From JANPCX01 sp050916095 (GTDB lineage: Bacteria; Pseudomonadota; Gammaproteobacteria; Burkholderiales; Burkholderiaceae_C), in contig CP050901.1 of the NCBI GenBank assembly GCA_050916095.1, positions 3,720,001 to 3,784,000 of the forward strand: DNA of 64,000 nt, in the 5' to 3' direction. Positions 34,789-43,312 of this stretch are shown one piece after another; position 1 is the first letter of the stretch; each line of letters begins with the position of its first letter. Under the pieces are notes generated by a model that saw only the letters and a program-made list of their open reading frames with translations, was not told the origin of the DNA and made no database searches. A program made the translations under genes and the position numbers.

Positions 34789-34952
34789 GTGTTTCTCTCC
34801 GAAAGGTCATTCATCGCTGCCCATCGGCAAGGATGGTCTACATGCTGTCGTGGCAGACCTTGCGCCAAACCTTCCTGTCATCGTGAAGTACGTTTTAACA
34901 GTTGCCTCGCGTGCCGACTCGTTGCCAGCGTTGATGCGTTTCAAACCATTGC

Positions 34953-35993
34953 TCACGGCGGCGCATCCCCCAGTTCGCTCTCAAGCTGTTCGATACTTGG
35001 CAGGCTGGTTTGGAATTCGACGGGCAGGGATTCCAGCAATTTGTACTCGGCAATACCCATGGGCTGCGTTTTGTCGCCCAAGGCATATTCAGCTACGACT
35101 TTGTTTTTGCTCTTGCACAGCAACAGGCCAATCGTGGGGTTGTCGTGCTCGCTCTTGACTTGGCGATCTGCGGCCGTGAGGTAGAACCCAAGCTGCCCCA
35201 GATGCTCGGGTTTGAACTTACCGCCCTTGAGCTCAATCACCACATAGCAGCGCAGCTTGAGGTGATAAAACAGCAAATCGATGAAAAACTCGTCGCCGCC
35301 CACGTCCAGCAGCACTTGCCGCCCCACGAATGCAAAACCCGCCCCCAGCTCCAGCAAAAATTCGGTGACGTGCTTCACGAGTGACTGCTCCACGTCCCGC
35401 TCCTGCGCCTCGTCGGTCAGCCCCAAAAAATCGAACCGATACGGGTCTTTCAGCGATTCACGCGCCAGGTCGGACTGCGGCTTGGCCAAGCGGGCCTCGA
35501 AGTTGGTGATGGCCGCGCCGCTGCGCTCCCGCAGCCGGGTTTCGATTTGCATGACCAACACATTGCGCGACCAGCTGTGCTCGATCGCCTGCGCGGCATA
35601 CCAGCGACGCGCTTCTGGGTTGGGCAGTTTGTCCAGCAGCGCCAATTGGTGATACCAGGGCAATTGTGCAAGCACCGCTTGCACAAATTCGGCCTCCGGC
35701 CACGCCTCGGCAAAAGCACGCATGTACTTGAGGTTACGGGGTGAAAAACCCTTCATCTGCGGAAAAGCAGTGCGCAAATCATGCGCCAGCCGTTCGATCA
35801 CCTTGGCGCCCCAACCCTGCTCCGCCTGCCGCACCAGAATGTCGCGCCCGATCTGCCAGTACAGCAATACCAGTTCGCGGTTAACGGCCAGCGCCGCGCG
35901 TTGCTGGGCCGTGTGGATACGGGTTTTCAGCTCCAGCAGCCAGTCGGCATAACCCTCTGGTGTGGGGGTGAGGGAGGCGGGCTGGTCACTCAT
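34953..35993 (-). CDS. DUF1016/YhcG-type PD-(D/E)XK nuclease
   Basis: 346 residues. The N-terminal domain (15-150; NRELVLLYWQIGRDILVRQA; GFSPRNLKYMRAFAEAWPEA; LPWYHQLALLDKLP) and the C-terminal nuclease fold define the DUF1016/YhcG family. Active-site pattern: D239 in DEFFIDLLFYH and E254-x-K256 in YVVIELKGGKF, then HLGQLGFYL. It starts on an ATGA overlap with hsdS, so it is co-translated with the specificity subunit. These proteins often sit beside type I-like methylase and specificity genes, but whether they cut foreign DNA as part of the complex is not established. Confidence 0.88.
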   Translation of the reverse strand: MSDQPASLTPTPEGYADWLLELKTRIHTAQQRAALAVNRELVLLYWQIGRDILVRQAEQGWGAKVIERLAHDLRTAFPQMKGFSPRNLKYMRAFAEAWPEAEFVQAVLAQLPWYHQLALLDKLPNPEARRWYAAQAIEHSWSRNVLVMQIETRLRERSGAAITNFEARLAKPQSDLARESLKDPYRFDFLGLTDEAQERDVEQSLVKHVTEFLLELGAGFAFVGRQVLLDVGGDEFFIDLLFYHLKLRCYVVIELKGGKFKPEHLGQLGFYLTAADRQVKSEHDNPTIGLLLCKSKNKVVAEYALGDKTQPMGIAEYKLLESLPVEFQTSLPSIEQLESELGDAPP

Positions 35994-37393
35994 TTCAGCG
36001 CCTCCAGATTGGCCAGCGCGGCGGCTTCGGAATCTTCAATGGCGATTTCCACTGCGCGTTTGGCTGCATCGAGAAGTTGGGTGGCGCGCTGGCGCTGCGC
36101 CACCATTTCACGTACCGCAGCGAGGTAACTTGCTTGGCCGGAGATCAACACTTTTGGTAACGGCAGGTTCAACAACTCTCGCTCATCAAACCGGGGGTGA
36201 TTGGATCCGTCTTGTGACCACTTAAAAACGATCTGGGGCAAGCGTGAGCGCAAATAGATCAACAAGGCCTCGACAGACAGAGGGCTCCCCTTTTTTGGTC
36301 GGAGGACGACAAACTCTGTCGAAGCGACAGATAGCACTTGATCACCGGGCAACACCACTGCGATTTCCCGCAGATAGGACCGCAGACGCGACACCACCAA
36401 ATCGCCAGCGGCAATCTGCTTTTTGGTGCTCGCAATTTCCTCTGGCGCGACAGGACGCTTTGTCGGATCAAGGAATGGATTGAGCGCATCGGTCAGGTCG
36501 TAGTTTCGAACTGGCCCCGATGTGGCCTCGGCTGGTTGCCAAAGCTCACGGATGGAATCGAATAGATCGCCGACGCACACATTTGAGGCGGCACGCAAAT
36601 CAGCCAGCGCCTGCGCTTTTGCCGGGTGGAAATACTCCGCATCGAAACGCCCCGCCGCGAAAGCTTCATTGCTGGAACGCACGTAGCTTAGGGCTTCGGG
36701 CGGTGTCCAAGCGTCCAGGCCGCAAGCTTGCTGGAGAGTACTTTCTGCCTTTGCAAGCAGCAAGCAGCTGTCATCTTCTGCTTGCACAGCCCGCATGAAC
36801 GTTTCCTCAATTTTTTGCTGAAACGCGCCGCTTAGGCGCGGCACCCTGAGGGCGCGAATTGAATCGGTAGAAATCGTGGGCTGTGCCACAACCTTCATTC
36901 CAGCCTCAAGCTGAGTTCGGCCGTATTTCGTATTGGAAAAAACGGCAACAAAGTACGCGTTGATGCTTTCACCCAGCTCTGCAGCAATGATATTTGGACT
37001 TATCGTTGCCTTTTCATACGTGCTAACCCCTGCGCCAATCTCACCGACCCGCGCAAACATCACCGTGCCCTGGCCAAAAGTCTTGAGCCCAGCATTAACT
37101 ACGAACGTATCTTCGAGTAGCGCGATTTCTCCACTATCGACCCGGCAGCTACCCAGGTTGAAAGGGCGAATCATGGGAATGCCCTGCTCAACGTAGTTTT
37201 CGTTCAGGAGATTGGAGCCAAAAGGACCGCAGGTGACCGATTCAGCATGTGTATCTAGACGATCCCAGGTTTCTGCATATTTGCGCAGATCTAAAAATCG
37301 TCTCTCAAAGAACGACGAATCAAGCCGCCCGGTAGGATCGGTCGCAATTGCTTCCTCAAGAGTCAATACAGAGACTTCTAGCCCCTCCAACAA
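35990..37393 (-). CDS. hsdS: Type I-like specificity subunit (HsdS)
   Basis: 467 residues from the TTG at 37393. There are two target-recognition halves, each ending in a coiled helix: first TRD to about residue 200 (GIPMIRPFNLGSCRVDSGEI; GQGTVMFARVGEIGAGV), second from 250 to 430 (QIAAGDLVVSRLRSYLREIA; PQIVFKWSQDGSNHPRFDER). It sets the bipartite DNA site of the methylase. The start is doubtful: the same frame stays open upstream and encodes SPFDKARYERLLEGLEV, which looks like the natural N-terminus, but no ATG, GTG or TTG precedes it up to the end of the methylase gene. A non-canonical start or loss of the ATG by mutation is possible. Confidence 0.85.
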   Translation of the reverse strand: MLEGLEVSVLTLEEAIATDPTGRLDSSFFERRFLDLRKYAETWDRLDTHAESVTCGPFGSNLLNENYVEQGIPMIRPFNLGSCRVDSGEIALLEDTFVVNAGLKTFGQGTVMFARVGEIGAGVSTYEKATISPNIIAAELGESINAYFVAVFSNTKYGRTQLEAGMKVVAQPTISTDSIRALRVPRLSGAFQQKIEETFMRAVQAEDDSCLLLAKAESTLQQACGLDAWTPPEALSYVRSSNEAFAAGRFDAEYFHPAKAQALADLRAASNVCVGDLFDSIRELWQPAEATSGPVRNYDLTDALNPFLDPTKRPVAPEEIASTKKQIAAGDLVVSRLRSYLREIAVVLPGDQVLSVASTEFVVLRPKKGSPLSVEALLIYLRSRLPQIVFKWSQDGSNHPRFDERELLNLPLPKVLISGQASYLAAVREMVAQRQRATQLLDAAKRAVEIAIEDSEAAALANLEALK

Positions 37394-37422
37394 GCGCTCA
37401 TAACGCGCTTTGTCAAAGGGGC

Positions 37423-39777
37423 TTAGTGAAAAAAACTTAACTTCTCTTTCTTCGCAAATTCGGTGAAGGCTTCGGCAATTCCGTCACCAGTCAACCCGTC
37501 ATGGTTGAAGAGGTCGTGCTTGACGATCAGGTGGCCGTGGTTATCCAGCTGTGGAGCATCAAGATCGATCGCGACCTTTTCTAACTCTTCTTTGCTCTCA
37601 TCACGCAAGGCAGAAATTTCATCCAGTCGAGTCTGCTGCTTTGTATCAATCTTCTTGCTGCGCTCTAACTCGCGGAGTTGTTGCTCTTCCCCGTCGATGG
37701 CACGCCATTTAGCCTGCAGACGTTCTATCTCCGCGACCTCTACATCCGGCATGCATTGGCGGACGGAGCGATAGATTTTGTCGCCGGAGTTGTCCTTGGA
37801 AGGCTCGCGCATGGTGGCGAAGAAAATCGGGTAGTCGGCCACTCTTGGGCAATACGCGCCTGACTTCGGGTCTTCGTTCCACTTCTGGATGAACAAGACG
37901 CTGGTTTTGGTGCCGGTGTGTGGCTTGAACACATTGCCATGCAGGCCGACCACGGCGAGGATGCGGCCATGCTCGGCGAGGTACTCGCGCAGCGCCTGAT
38001 CGGAGGCATTGTTGAAACGGCCTTGCGGCAGTACCACCGCCATGCGCCCACCGAGTTTGAGGAACTGGAGGTTGCGCTCAATGAACAGAATGTCGCGCCC
38101 GACGTTGGTCTGGTGCTTGACCTTGACCTTGCGGTAAGTGCCGTCGCCCATCTGGTAGATGGTTTCGTGGCTGGCGTGCAGGGCTTCAGGGAAACTGGGC
38201 GCGCGGCTTGTGGCATCAACAACGTTTTTGTCTGCTGGATCTACCTTGTTGATCTTGTCAAAACTGACTGAGCGTGCCAAGTCGTAGCGGGACAGGATGC
38301 GCGTTTCCTTGATGTCGCCAGCAAAGGGCGGATTGGCCATCAGCACGTCAAACTGGAAATCGCGGTTTTCGTTCTTGGCAGCGCGCAGTTTGCGCAGACG
38401 CTTCCAGCCCTCGCCGTACACGTCTTTCCACGATTCATCACCAGGATTTTTGTCATCCCCGGTTTTCTCGAACCAACGTTCATAGTCCAGCGTGTTCAGG
38501 TGCAAAACGTTGGTTTGCCCGTCACCCGCAATCAGGTTGAGCGTGCGGCCCACGCGCACGGCTTTTTCGTCGAAGTCGATCGCGAAAACCTTGTCGACCA
38601 CGTACTTCGCGTAGCGCCCCGTTTTTTTCTGTGTGGTGAACAGGTGGTCTGCCGGATCTTTCAAGTCACGGCGTATTTGTTCCCAAACGTGGAAGATGCC
38701 GTGTACGGGAAAGCCGCAACTGCCTGAGGCTGTGTCGATCAGGGTTTCGTGCTCTTGCGGATTCATCATCTTCACGCACATGTCGATGACGTAGCGCGGC
38801 GTGAAGTACTGACCCTTTTCGCCCTTGCTGGATTTGTTGATGAGGTATTCGAAAGCCTCGTCCACCACTTCCAGATTGGAATTGAAGAGCTTGACCTTTT
38901 CCAGGGAGGACACGCACACAGCCAAATGGCTAGGGGTCAGTTCGATCTTGGCACCGACGGGGAACACGCCTTCCCATGCATCTTGGGCTTTTTCGAAAAG
39001 GTCTTGAATCTTGGCCTTGAGTTCGCTTTCTGTGTCGCCGTAATTTTTGAAGACCAGGTGGCGTTTGCGGTCTTGCCCGCTTTCCATTTCATCAAAGAGC
39101 TTGGTGAAAATCAGTTTGAACAGCTCTTCAAACACATCGACACCGGCATTGGCTAGAACCTCATCTTCCATTTCAAGGATCAAGTCTTTCAGCGATTTAC
39201 GCTCGTTGACCAGCTTGTCCAGCTTGACTAGGTCATCGATGGTCCAGCGCTCCGACAGGATGTCAGACAGTTTTTCGTGTGCCGACGGAATGGCTGGAAT
39301 GTCTTCGAAGTAGTTCGGGTCTTTGCGGTGGTAGTAGGAAATCTGCTGACCATTCGTCCAAACACCCATGGGTGCGCCGGTAGCGTTGCAATAGCTCTTG
39401 AGCTGCTCCTTGCCGTCTTTCAGTTTGGGTTTTTTCAGTTCGACCAGGATGTATGGCGTGGTGGCTTTGTCTTTATCAAAGATGCAAATATCAGCGCGCT
39501 TTTTTTCGCGCCCAAAGGTGACTTCGTACTCAAGCGCCATCCGACTAACGGGGTAGCCCATGTCATCACGCAAGATCAAAAGGAAGAGCTGGCGAACGGC
39601 CTCTTCCGGAGTAAGTTTGATGGGTTTTCCGCGAACAATGCAGGAGACGTAAGGTGCAGTCTTTCTGCCAGATTCCCTCAGTGAAATGGCCGCTTCAAGT
39701 TTCTCAATCTGCTCGGGGTTGAATTGATCGAGTCGATAAGTACTGTCTTTCAGCAAGTCCGTGAGATGCACAGTCAT
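37423..39777 (-). CDS. Fused HsdR_N-type nuclease and N6-adenine methyltransferase
   Basis: 784 residues. Residues 50-150 match the type I restriction HsdR N-terminal nuclease, with a PD-(D/E)XK pattern D96 (KKRADICIF) and E113-x-K115 (ILVELKKPK). Residues 170-330 are the HsdM helical domain (KGQYFTPRYVIDMCVKMM). The methylase has motif I variant LIDTASGSCGFPVHG (348-360) and catalytic NPPF (482-485). The layout resembles BcgI-like systems where cleavage and methylation share one chain with a separate S subunit, but the nuclease here is HsdR-like. There is no HsdR translocase in the window. First gene of the island's operon; its promoter is in 39778-40025. Confidence 0.9.
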   Translation of the reverse strand: MTVHLTDLLKDSTYRLDQFNPEQIEKLEAAISLRESGRKTAPYVSCIVRGKPIKLTPEEAVRQLFLLILRDDMGYPVSRMALEYEVTFGREKKRADICIFDKDKATTPYILVELKKPKLKDGKEQLKSYCNATGAPMGVWTNGQQISYYHRKDPNYFEDIPAIPSAHEKLSDILSERWTIDDLVKLDKLVNERKSLKDLILEMEDEVLANAGVDVFEELFKLIFTKLFDEMESGQDRKRHLVFKNYGDTESELKAKIQDLFEKAQDAWEGVFPVGAKIELTPSHLAVCVSSLEKVKLFNSNLEVVDEAFEYLINKSSKGEKGQYFTPRYVIDMCVKMMNPQEHETLIDTASGSCGFPVHGIFHVWEQIRRDLKDPADHLFTTQKKTGRYAKYVVDKVFAIDFDEKAVRVGRTLNLIAGDGQTNVLHLNTLDYERWFEKTGDDKNPGDESWKDVYGEGWKRLRKLRAAKNENRDFQFDVLMANPPFAGDIKETRILSRYDLARSVSFDKINKVDPADKNVVDATSRAPSFPEALHASHETIYQMGDGTYRKVKVKHQTNVGRDILFIERNLQFLKLGGRMAVVLPQGRFNNASDQALREYLAEHGRILAVVGLHGNVFKPHTGTKTSVLFIQKWNEDPKSGAYCPRVADYPIFFATMREPSKDNSGDKIYRSVRQCMPDVEVAEIERLQAKWRAIDGEEQQLRELERSKKIDTKQQTRLDEISALRDESKEELEKVAIDLDAPQLDNHGHLIVKHDLFNHDGLTGDGIAEAFTEFAKKEKLSFFH

Positions 39778-40203
39778 TCGTGTTTACCTTTTGATTTTTT
39801 GTGGGTTTCATTCGCACCCTTGGCGCACACCTGATCGTCCACCAGGGATAGTCAGGTACTCGGCTGCGGAGGAACATTCGAGAGAAAGGGCGTTTTTCTT
39901 TGGTGGCGGGGCTGCCGGCTCATAACTGGTCATGAATGACACGTCCACCAAGTTTGCTGTTAATCCCCGAGTACGACACAGAGAGTGGACGCCCCAAACC
40001 GAGTGAAGTTGGCCACTGAAACTGGTGGTGGAGAGGAGGAGGATCGAACTCAGACCTTCGCAGAACGAACGCGACACCCTCCCAACCGCCCCCCCCACAC
40101 AGACGTTCGCAGGGCAGTTTAGCCCAGCGCGAGGGGCTGGTAAGAACGGTGGAGGCACGGTAAAACGAGGGCTGTTTCGTCGCAAACATTCACAGGAGTT
40201 GGC
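39778..40203. other. Gene-free island boundary
   Basis: 426 bases. It holds the upstream region of the nuclease-methylase gene (39778-40025, A+T rich near 39780-39815), a degenerate tRNA gene (40026-40096) and the leader of the esterase with AGGAG just before 40204. Short open frames here are not convincing. Confidence 0.5.
40026..40096 (-). pseudogene. Degenerate tRNA gene (tRNA-Ala-like relic)
   Basis: On the minus strand the 3' end reads GAGTTCGATCCTCC, then TCCTCTCC-A-CCA: a T-loop TTCGATC, acceptor strand, discriminator and encoded CCA. An anticodon-arm-like TCGCG-TTCGTTC-TGCGA precedes it, and seven of eight G residues at the 5' end could pair with CCTCTCC through G-U wobbles. The 5' strand of the D-arm is largely missing, the T-stem has two mismatches and the anticodon loop is abnormal, so it is not a working tRNA. 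From memory the sequence is closest to tRNA-Ala with anticodon CGC. tRNA relics often mark integration sites, fitting its place at the island edge. Confidence 0.7.
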
Positions 40204-41052
40204 ATGACCCGTTACGACCCCGCCTGGCTGGAGGCGCAGTACAACAACCGTGCGCGCATTCCCGAACATTCGAAGATTTTTGAGTTGTGGGCCAAGGCGT
40301 CTGGGCTGGCGCGCGAAGGCTTGTCGCGAAGGCTGGATGTGGCCTACGGGGCAGGCGGCAAAGAGCGGCTCGACATTTTCCCCAGCACGCGCCAAGGTGC
40401 GCCGGTGCTGGTCTTCATCCACGGCGGCTATTGGCGGTCGCTGGACAAAAGTGATGTGTCTTTTGTGGCCCCGTCTTTCGTCAACGCGGGCGCGATGGTG
40501 GTGCTGCCCAACTACGACCTGTGCCCAGCGGTGAGCATGCACACCATCGCCATGCAAATGGCGCAGGCCCTGACCTGGGTTTACCGCCACGCTGCGCTAT
40601 ATGGTGGCGATCCCAAACGCATCGTGGTAGCGGGGCATTCGGCCGGCGGGCACTTGGCCACCATGTTGCTGTCTTGTGATTGGAAGAAGCTGGGGCGTGA
40701 TTTGCCCAGCTCGTTGGTGAAAGACGCGCTGTCGATCTCGGGCCTGTATGACCTGGAACCCCTGCGCCACACCGCTTTTTTACAAGACGACCTGAAGCTC
40801 ACGCCCAAGGCGGTGCGCCAGCTCAGCCCGGTGAACTTTCCCGCGCCACGCGGGCGTTTGACCACGGTGGCGGGCACGAGCGAGAGCGACGAGTTTTTGC
40901 GACAAAACCTGTTGATTCAAAAAGTGTGGGGCCATCGAGCGGTGCCGGTGTGCGAAACCGTGGCGGGAGTGAATCACCTGGACATCCTGCATGAGCTGGT
41001 CGATCCGACCGCACGTTTGCATGCGCTGGCCAAGGATTTGCTCGGGCTTTGA
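40204..41052 (+). CDS. Alpha/beta hydrolase (esterase, kynurenine-formamidase-like)
   Basis: 282 residues, start preceded by AGGAG. The oxyanion motif HGGYW (FIHGGYWRSLDKSDV) and the nucleophile elbow GHSAGGH (VVAGHSAGGHLATMLL) define the hormone-sensitive-lipase/carboxylesterase group; the acid is probably in GTSESDEFL and the histidine in AGVNHLDIL. The short, single-domain form without signal peptide and the N-terminal YDPAWLEAQYNNRARIPEH match bacterial kynurenine-formamidase-like proteins. No kynurenine pathway genes are nearby, so the substrate is open. Confidence 0.85.
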   Translation: MTRYDPAWLEAQYNNRARIPEHSKIFELWAKASGLAREGLSRRLDVAYGAGGKERLDIFPSTRQGAPVLVFIHGGYWRSLDKSDVSFVAPSFVNAGAMVVLPNYDLCPAVSMHTIAMQMAQALTWVYRHAALYGGDPKRIVVAGHSAGGHLATMLLSCDWKKLGRDLPSSLVKDALSISGLYDLEPLRHTAFLQDDLKLTPKAVRQLSPVNFPAPRGRLTTVAGTSESDEFLRQNLLIQKVWGHRAVPVCETVAGVNHLDILHELVDPTARLHALAKDLLGL

Positions 41053-41111
41053 ATCGACGCAGCGGAACAGCTTGTCACCGCCCCTGGTGCAAACCCTTGA
41101 GTATTGCCTGA

Positions 41112-41130
41112 GTCAATGCCCGCGATTGAC
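41112..41130 (+). promoter_or_regulatory. Inverted repeat upstream of rubrerythrin
   Basis: GTCAAT-GCCCGCG-ATTGAC: a perfect 6-bp inverted repeat with 7-base spacer, about 110 bases before the rubrerythrin start. Its size fits a dimeric regulator site for this oxidative-stress operon. It does not match the FNR or Fur consensus well. Confidence 0.4.
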
Positions 41131-41240
41131 GCATTGAATTGGTATCGTCGGCCTTGCTGCGTTAGTGTTCAGCCGTGCCCTTGGTAATCGCCAGGGGTCG
41201 CGTCCACATTGTTTCTATGCATTCAAGCAAGGAGAGCACC

Positions 41241-41660
41241 ATGGGATTGAAAGGTTCTAAAACCGAACAAAACCTGAAAGACGCCTTCGCCGGCGAATCT
41301 CAGGCCAACCGCCGCTATTTGTACTTCGCGAACAAGGCCGACATTGAAGGCCAGAACGATGTGGCGGCGCTGTTCCGCTCCACGGCTGAAGGCGAAACCG
41401 GCCATGCACACGGCCACCTGGAGTTCCTGGAAGCCGTGGGCGACCCCGCCACCGGCCTGCCCATTGGCTCCAGCCGCCAAAACCTGGCCGCTGCTGTGGC
41501 CGGTGAAACCCACGAGTACACCGATATGTACCCCGGTATGGCCAAAACCGCACGCGATGAAGGCTTCGACGAAATCGCCGACTGGTTTGAAACCCTGGCC
41601 AAAGCCGAGCGTTCACACGCCAACCGTTATCAAAAGGCGCTGGACGCGCTGGTGGACTGA
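41241..41660 (+). CDS. Rubrerythrin (ferritin-like diiron domain only)
   Basis: 139 residues. The ATG at 41241 follows AAGGAG. The four-helix di-iron ligands are in FAGESQANRRY, AEGETGHAHGHLEF, AAGETHEYTDMY and AKAERSHANRYQ. The C-terminal rubredoxin domain of classic rubrerythrin is absent, so electrons must come from another carrier. Rubrerythrins reduce peroxide. A terminator follows, then a repeat, then the Fe-S protein and DUF3501 genes; this trio is a recurring neighbourhood in proteobacteria, suggesting the Fe-S protein supports it. Confidence 0.94.
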   Translation: MGLKGSKTEQNLKDAFAGESQANRRYLYFANKADIEGQNDVAALFRSTAEGETGHAHGHLEFLEAVGDPATGLPIGSSRQNLAAAVAGETHEYTDMYPGMAKTARDEGFDEIADWFETLAKAERSHANRYQKALDALVD

Positions 41661-41680
41661 ACACTACCCGACGCACCATG

Positions 41681-41723
41681 AATGCAGGCTCAGAAGCACT
41701 CGTTTCTGGCCTGCATTTTTATT
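41681..41723 (+). terminator. Rho-independent terminator after rubrerythrin
   Basis: AATGCAGGC and GCCTGCATT form a 9-bp stem, extended inside by CAGAA/TTCTG, with an 8-9 base loop and followed by TTTATT. Strong form on the plus strand, so rubrerythrin is at least partly transcribed alone. Confidence 0.85.
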
Positions 41724-41751
41724 GGGTGTCACATCAATCATGACAAAAAAC

Positions 41752-41903
41752 TCCGTTCGGGCTGACCCTTCGACGGAGCTCAGGACAGGACCTGTCGATG
41801 CCAGCGCACGCCTCGGTGCAGCCCAGACGGTGTGTGCCGGCACCATTTGTGTGACTCTCAAAATTTGATTCTCGCGGCCCTTCGACAAGCTCAGGGCGAA
41901 CGG
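41752..41903. repeat. Dispersed palindromic repeat, long copy 6
   Basis: 152 bases from TCCGTTCGGGCTGACCC to AGGGCGAACGG. The inner spacer is longer than in other copies (about 65 bases between CCTGTCGATGCC and CCCTTCGAC). It separates rubrerythrin from the Fe-S protein gene. Confidence 0.82.
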
Positions 41904-41943
41904 CCTTTTTTGCAACCTCCTGAGACCACAAAAAATACGAGAC

Positions 41944-43299
41944 ATGCCCATGGCACAACGCGAAGGCAACCTGGAAGCCCCCACCCGCCACCCCATCGCC
42001 TGGCGCACGCCCGAGTTCTACGACGAGGCTGCCTGTGAAGCCGAGATGGAACGGGTGTTCGACATTTGCCACGGCTGCCGCCGCTGCGTGAGCCTGTGCC
42101 AGTCCTTCCCCAATTTGTTTGACCTGGTGGACGCCACCGCAGACGGCGAAGTCCACGGTGTGGCCAAGAGCGACTACGCCAAGGTGGTGGACCAGTGTTA
42201 CCTCTGCGACCTGTGTTACATGACCAAATGCCCTTACACGCCGCCGCACCCCTGGGGCCTGGACTTCCCCCATTTGATGCTGCGCGCCAAAGCCATTCAG
42301 TTCAAAAAGGGTGCTGTGAGCAAAGGCGCGCAGTTTTTGGCATCCACCGACAAACACGGCCAGTTCGCCGGCATACCGGTGGTGGTGCAAGTGGCCAATG
42401 CGGCCAACCAAACCAAGCCCGCCCGCTGGGCCATGAACAAGGTGCTGGGCGTGCACCCCGATGCCTGGTTGCCGCCACTGGCAACCAGCCGCTTTCGCTG
42501 GGCAGCTGATTCGAAAGGCAGCGCCACAGTGGTCGTGAACGGCCAGCGCACACCCGGCAAGGTGGCGATTTTTTCCACCTGTTATGTGAACTACAACGAG
42601 CCCGGCATTGGCCACGATTTGGTGGCGCTCTTAGAGCACAACAACATTCCCTACGTGTTGGTGGACAAAGAAAGCTGCTGCGGCATGCCCAAGTTTGAAT
42701 TGGGCGACCTGGATGCGGTGGCCGAACACAAAGCGGCCAACATGCCGATGCTGGCGCGTTATGCGCGTGAGGGCTACGCCATCCTGAGCCCCATCCCCAG
42801 TTGCACCTTGATGTTCAAACAAGAACTGCCGCTGATGTTCCCAGAGTGTGCCGAGACACAAGCCGTCAAAGAAGCCATGTTCGACCCCTTCGAGTACTTC
42901 ATCGCCCGCCACAAGGACGGCCTGCTGCAACTCGATTTTCAGAAAGACCTGGGCCGCGTGAGTTACCACATCCCCTGTCATGGCCGCGTGCAAAACATCG
43001 GCAAGAAGACGGAAGAAATGTTCAAACTCATCGGCCAAACAGTCAAGGTGCAGCTCAACACCGTGGAGCGATGCTCCGGCCATGCCGGCACCTATGGCGT
43101 GAAAACCGCCACCCACCCAGTGGCGATGAAGATAGGCAAACCGGTGTTCAAAAACATGGCCAAAGATCAACCCGATTTCATCAGCTCAGACTGCCAACTC
43201 GCGGGCCACCACATATCGCAGGGCATGGAGCAAAACGGTTTGCCACAGGCGACGTTGGCGCACCCTTTGAGCTTGGTGCGCTTGGCTTATGGTTTGTAA
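41944..43299 (+). CDS. Heterodisulfide-reductase/GlpC-like Fe-S protein
   Basis: 451 residues. Two [4Fe-4S] motifs near the N-terminus (CHGCRRCVSLC and CYLCDLCYMTKCP) are followed by two CCG-type domains: ESCCGMPKFE, and a second with CSG in place of CCG (ERCSGHAGTYG), each paired with an upstream single cysteine (FSTCYVNYNEPG; YHIPCHGRVQ). It is a cytoplasmic electron-transfer protein without membrane segments. Its consistent partners are rubrerythrin and DUF3501, so it probably feeds electrons to rubrerythrin or repairs oxidative damage. Two ATGs six bases apart (41944, 41950) are possible starts. Confidence 0.9.
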   Translation: MPMAQREGNLEAPTRHPIAWRTPEFYDEAACEAEMERVFDICHGCRRCVSLCQSFPNLFDLVDATADGEVHGVAKSDYAKVVDQCYLCDLCYMTKCPYTPPHPWGLDFPHLMLRAKAIQFKKGAVSKGAQFLASTDKHGQFAGIPVVVQVANAANQTKPARWAMNKVLGVHPDAWLPPLATSRFRWAADSKGSATVVVNGQRTPGKVAIFSTCYVNYNEPGIGHDLVALLEHNNIPYVLVDKESCCGMPKFELGDLDAVAEHKAANMPMLARYAREGYAILSPIPSCTLMFKQELPLMFPECAETQAVKEAMFDPFEYFIARHKDGLLQLDFQKDLGRVSYHIPCHGRVQNIGKKTEEMFKLIGQTVKVQLNTVERCSGHAGTYGVKTATHPVAMKIGKPVFKNMAKDQPDFISSDCQLAGHHISQGMEQNGLPQATLAHPLSLVRLAYGL

Positions 43300-43312
43300 A
43301 GAGGACGACCCC

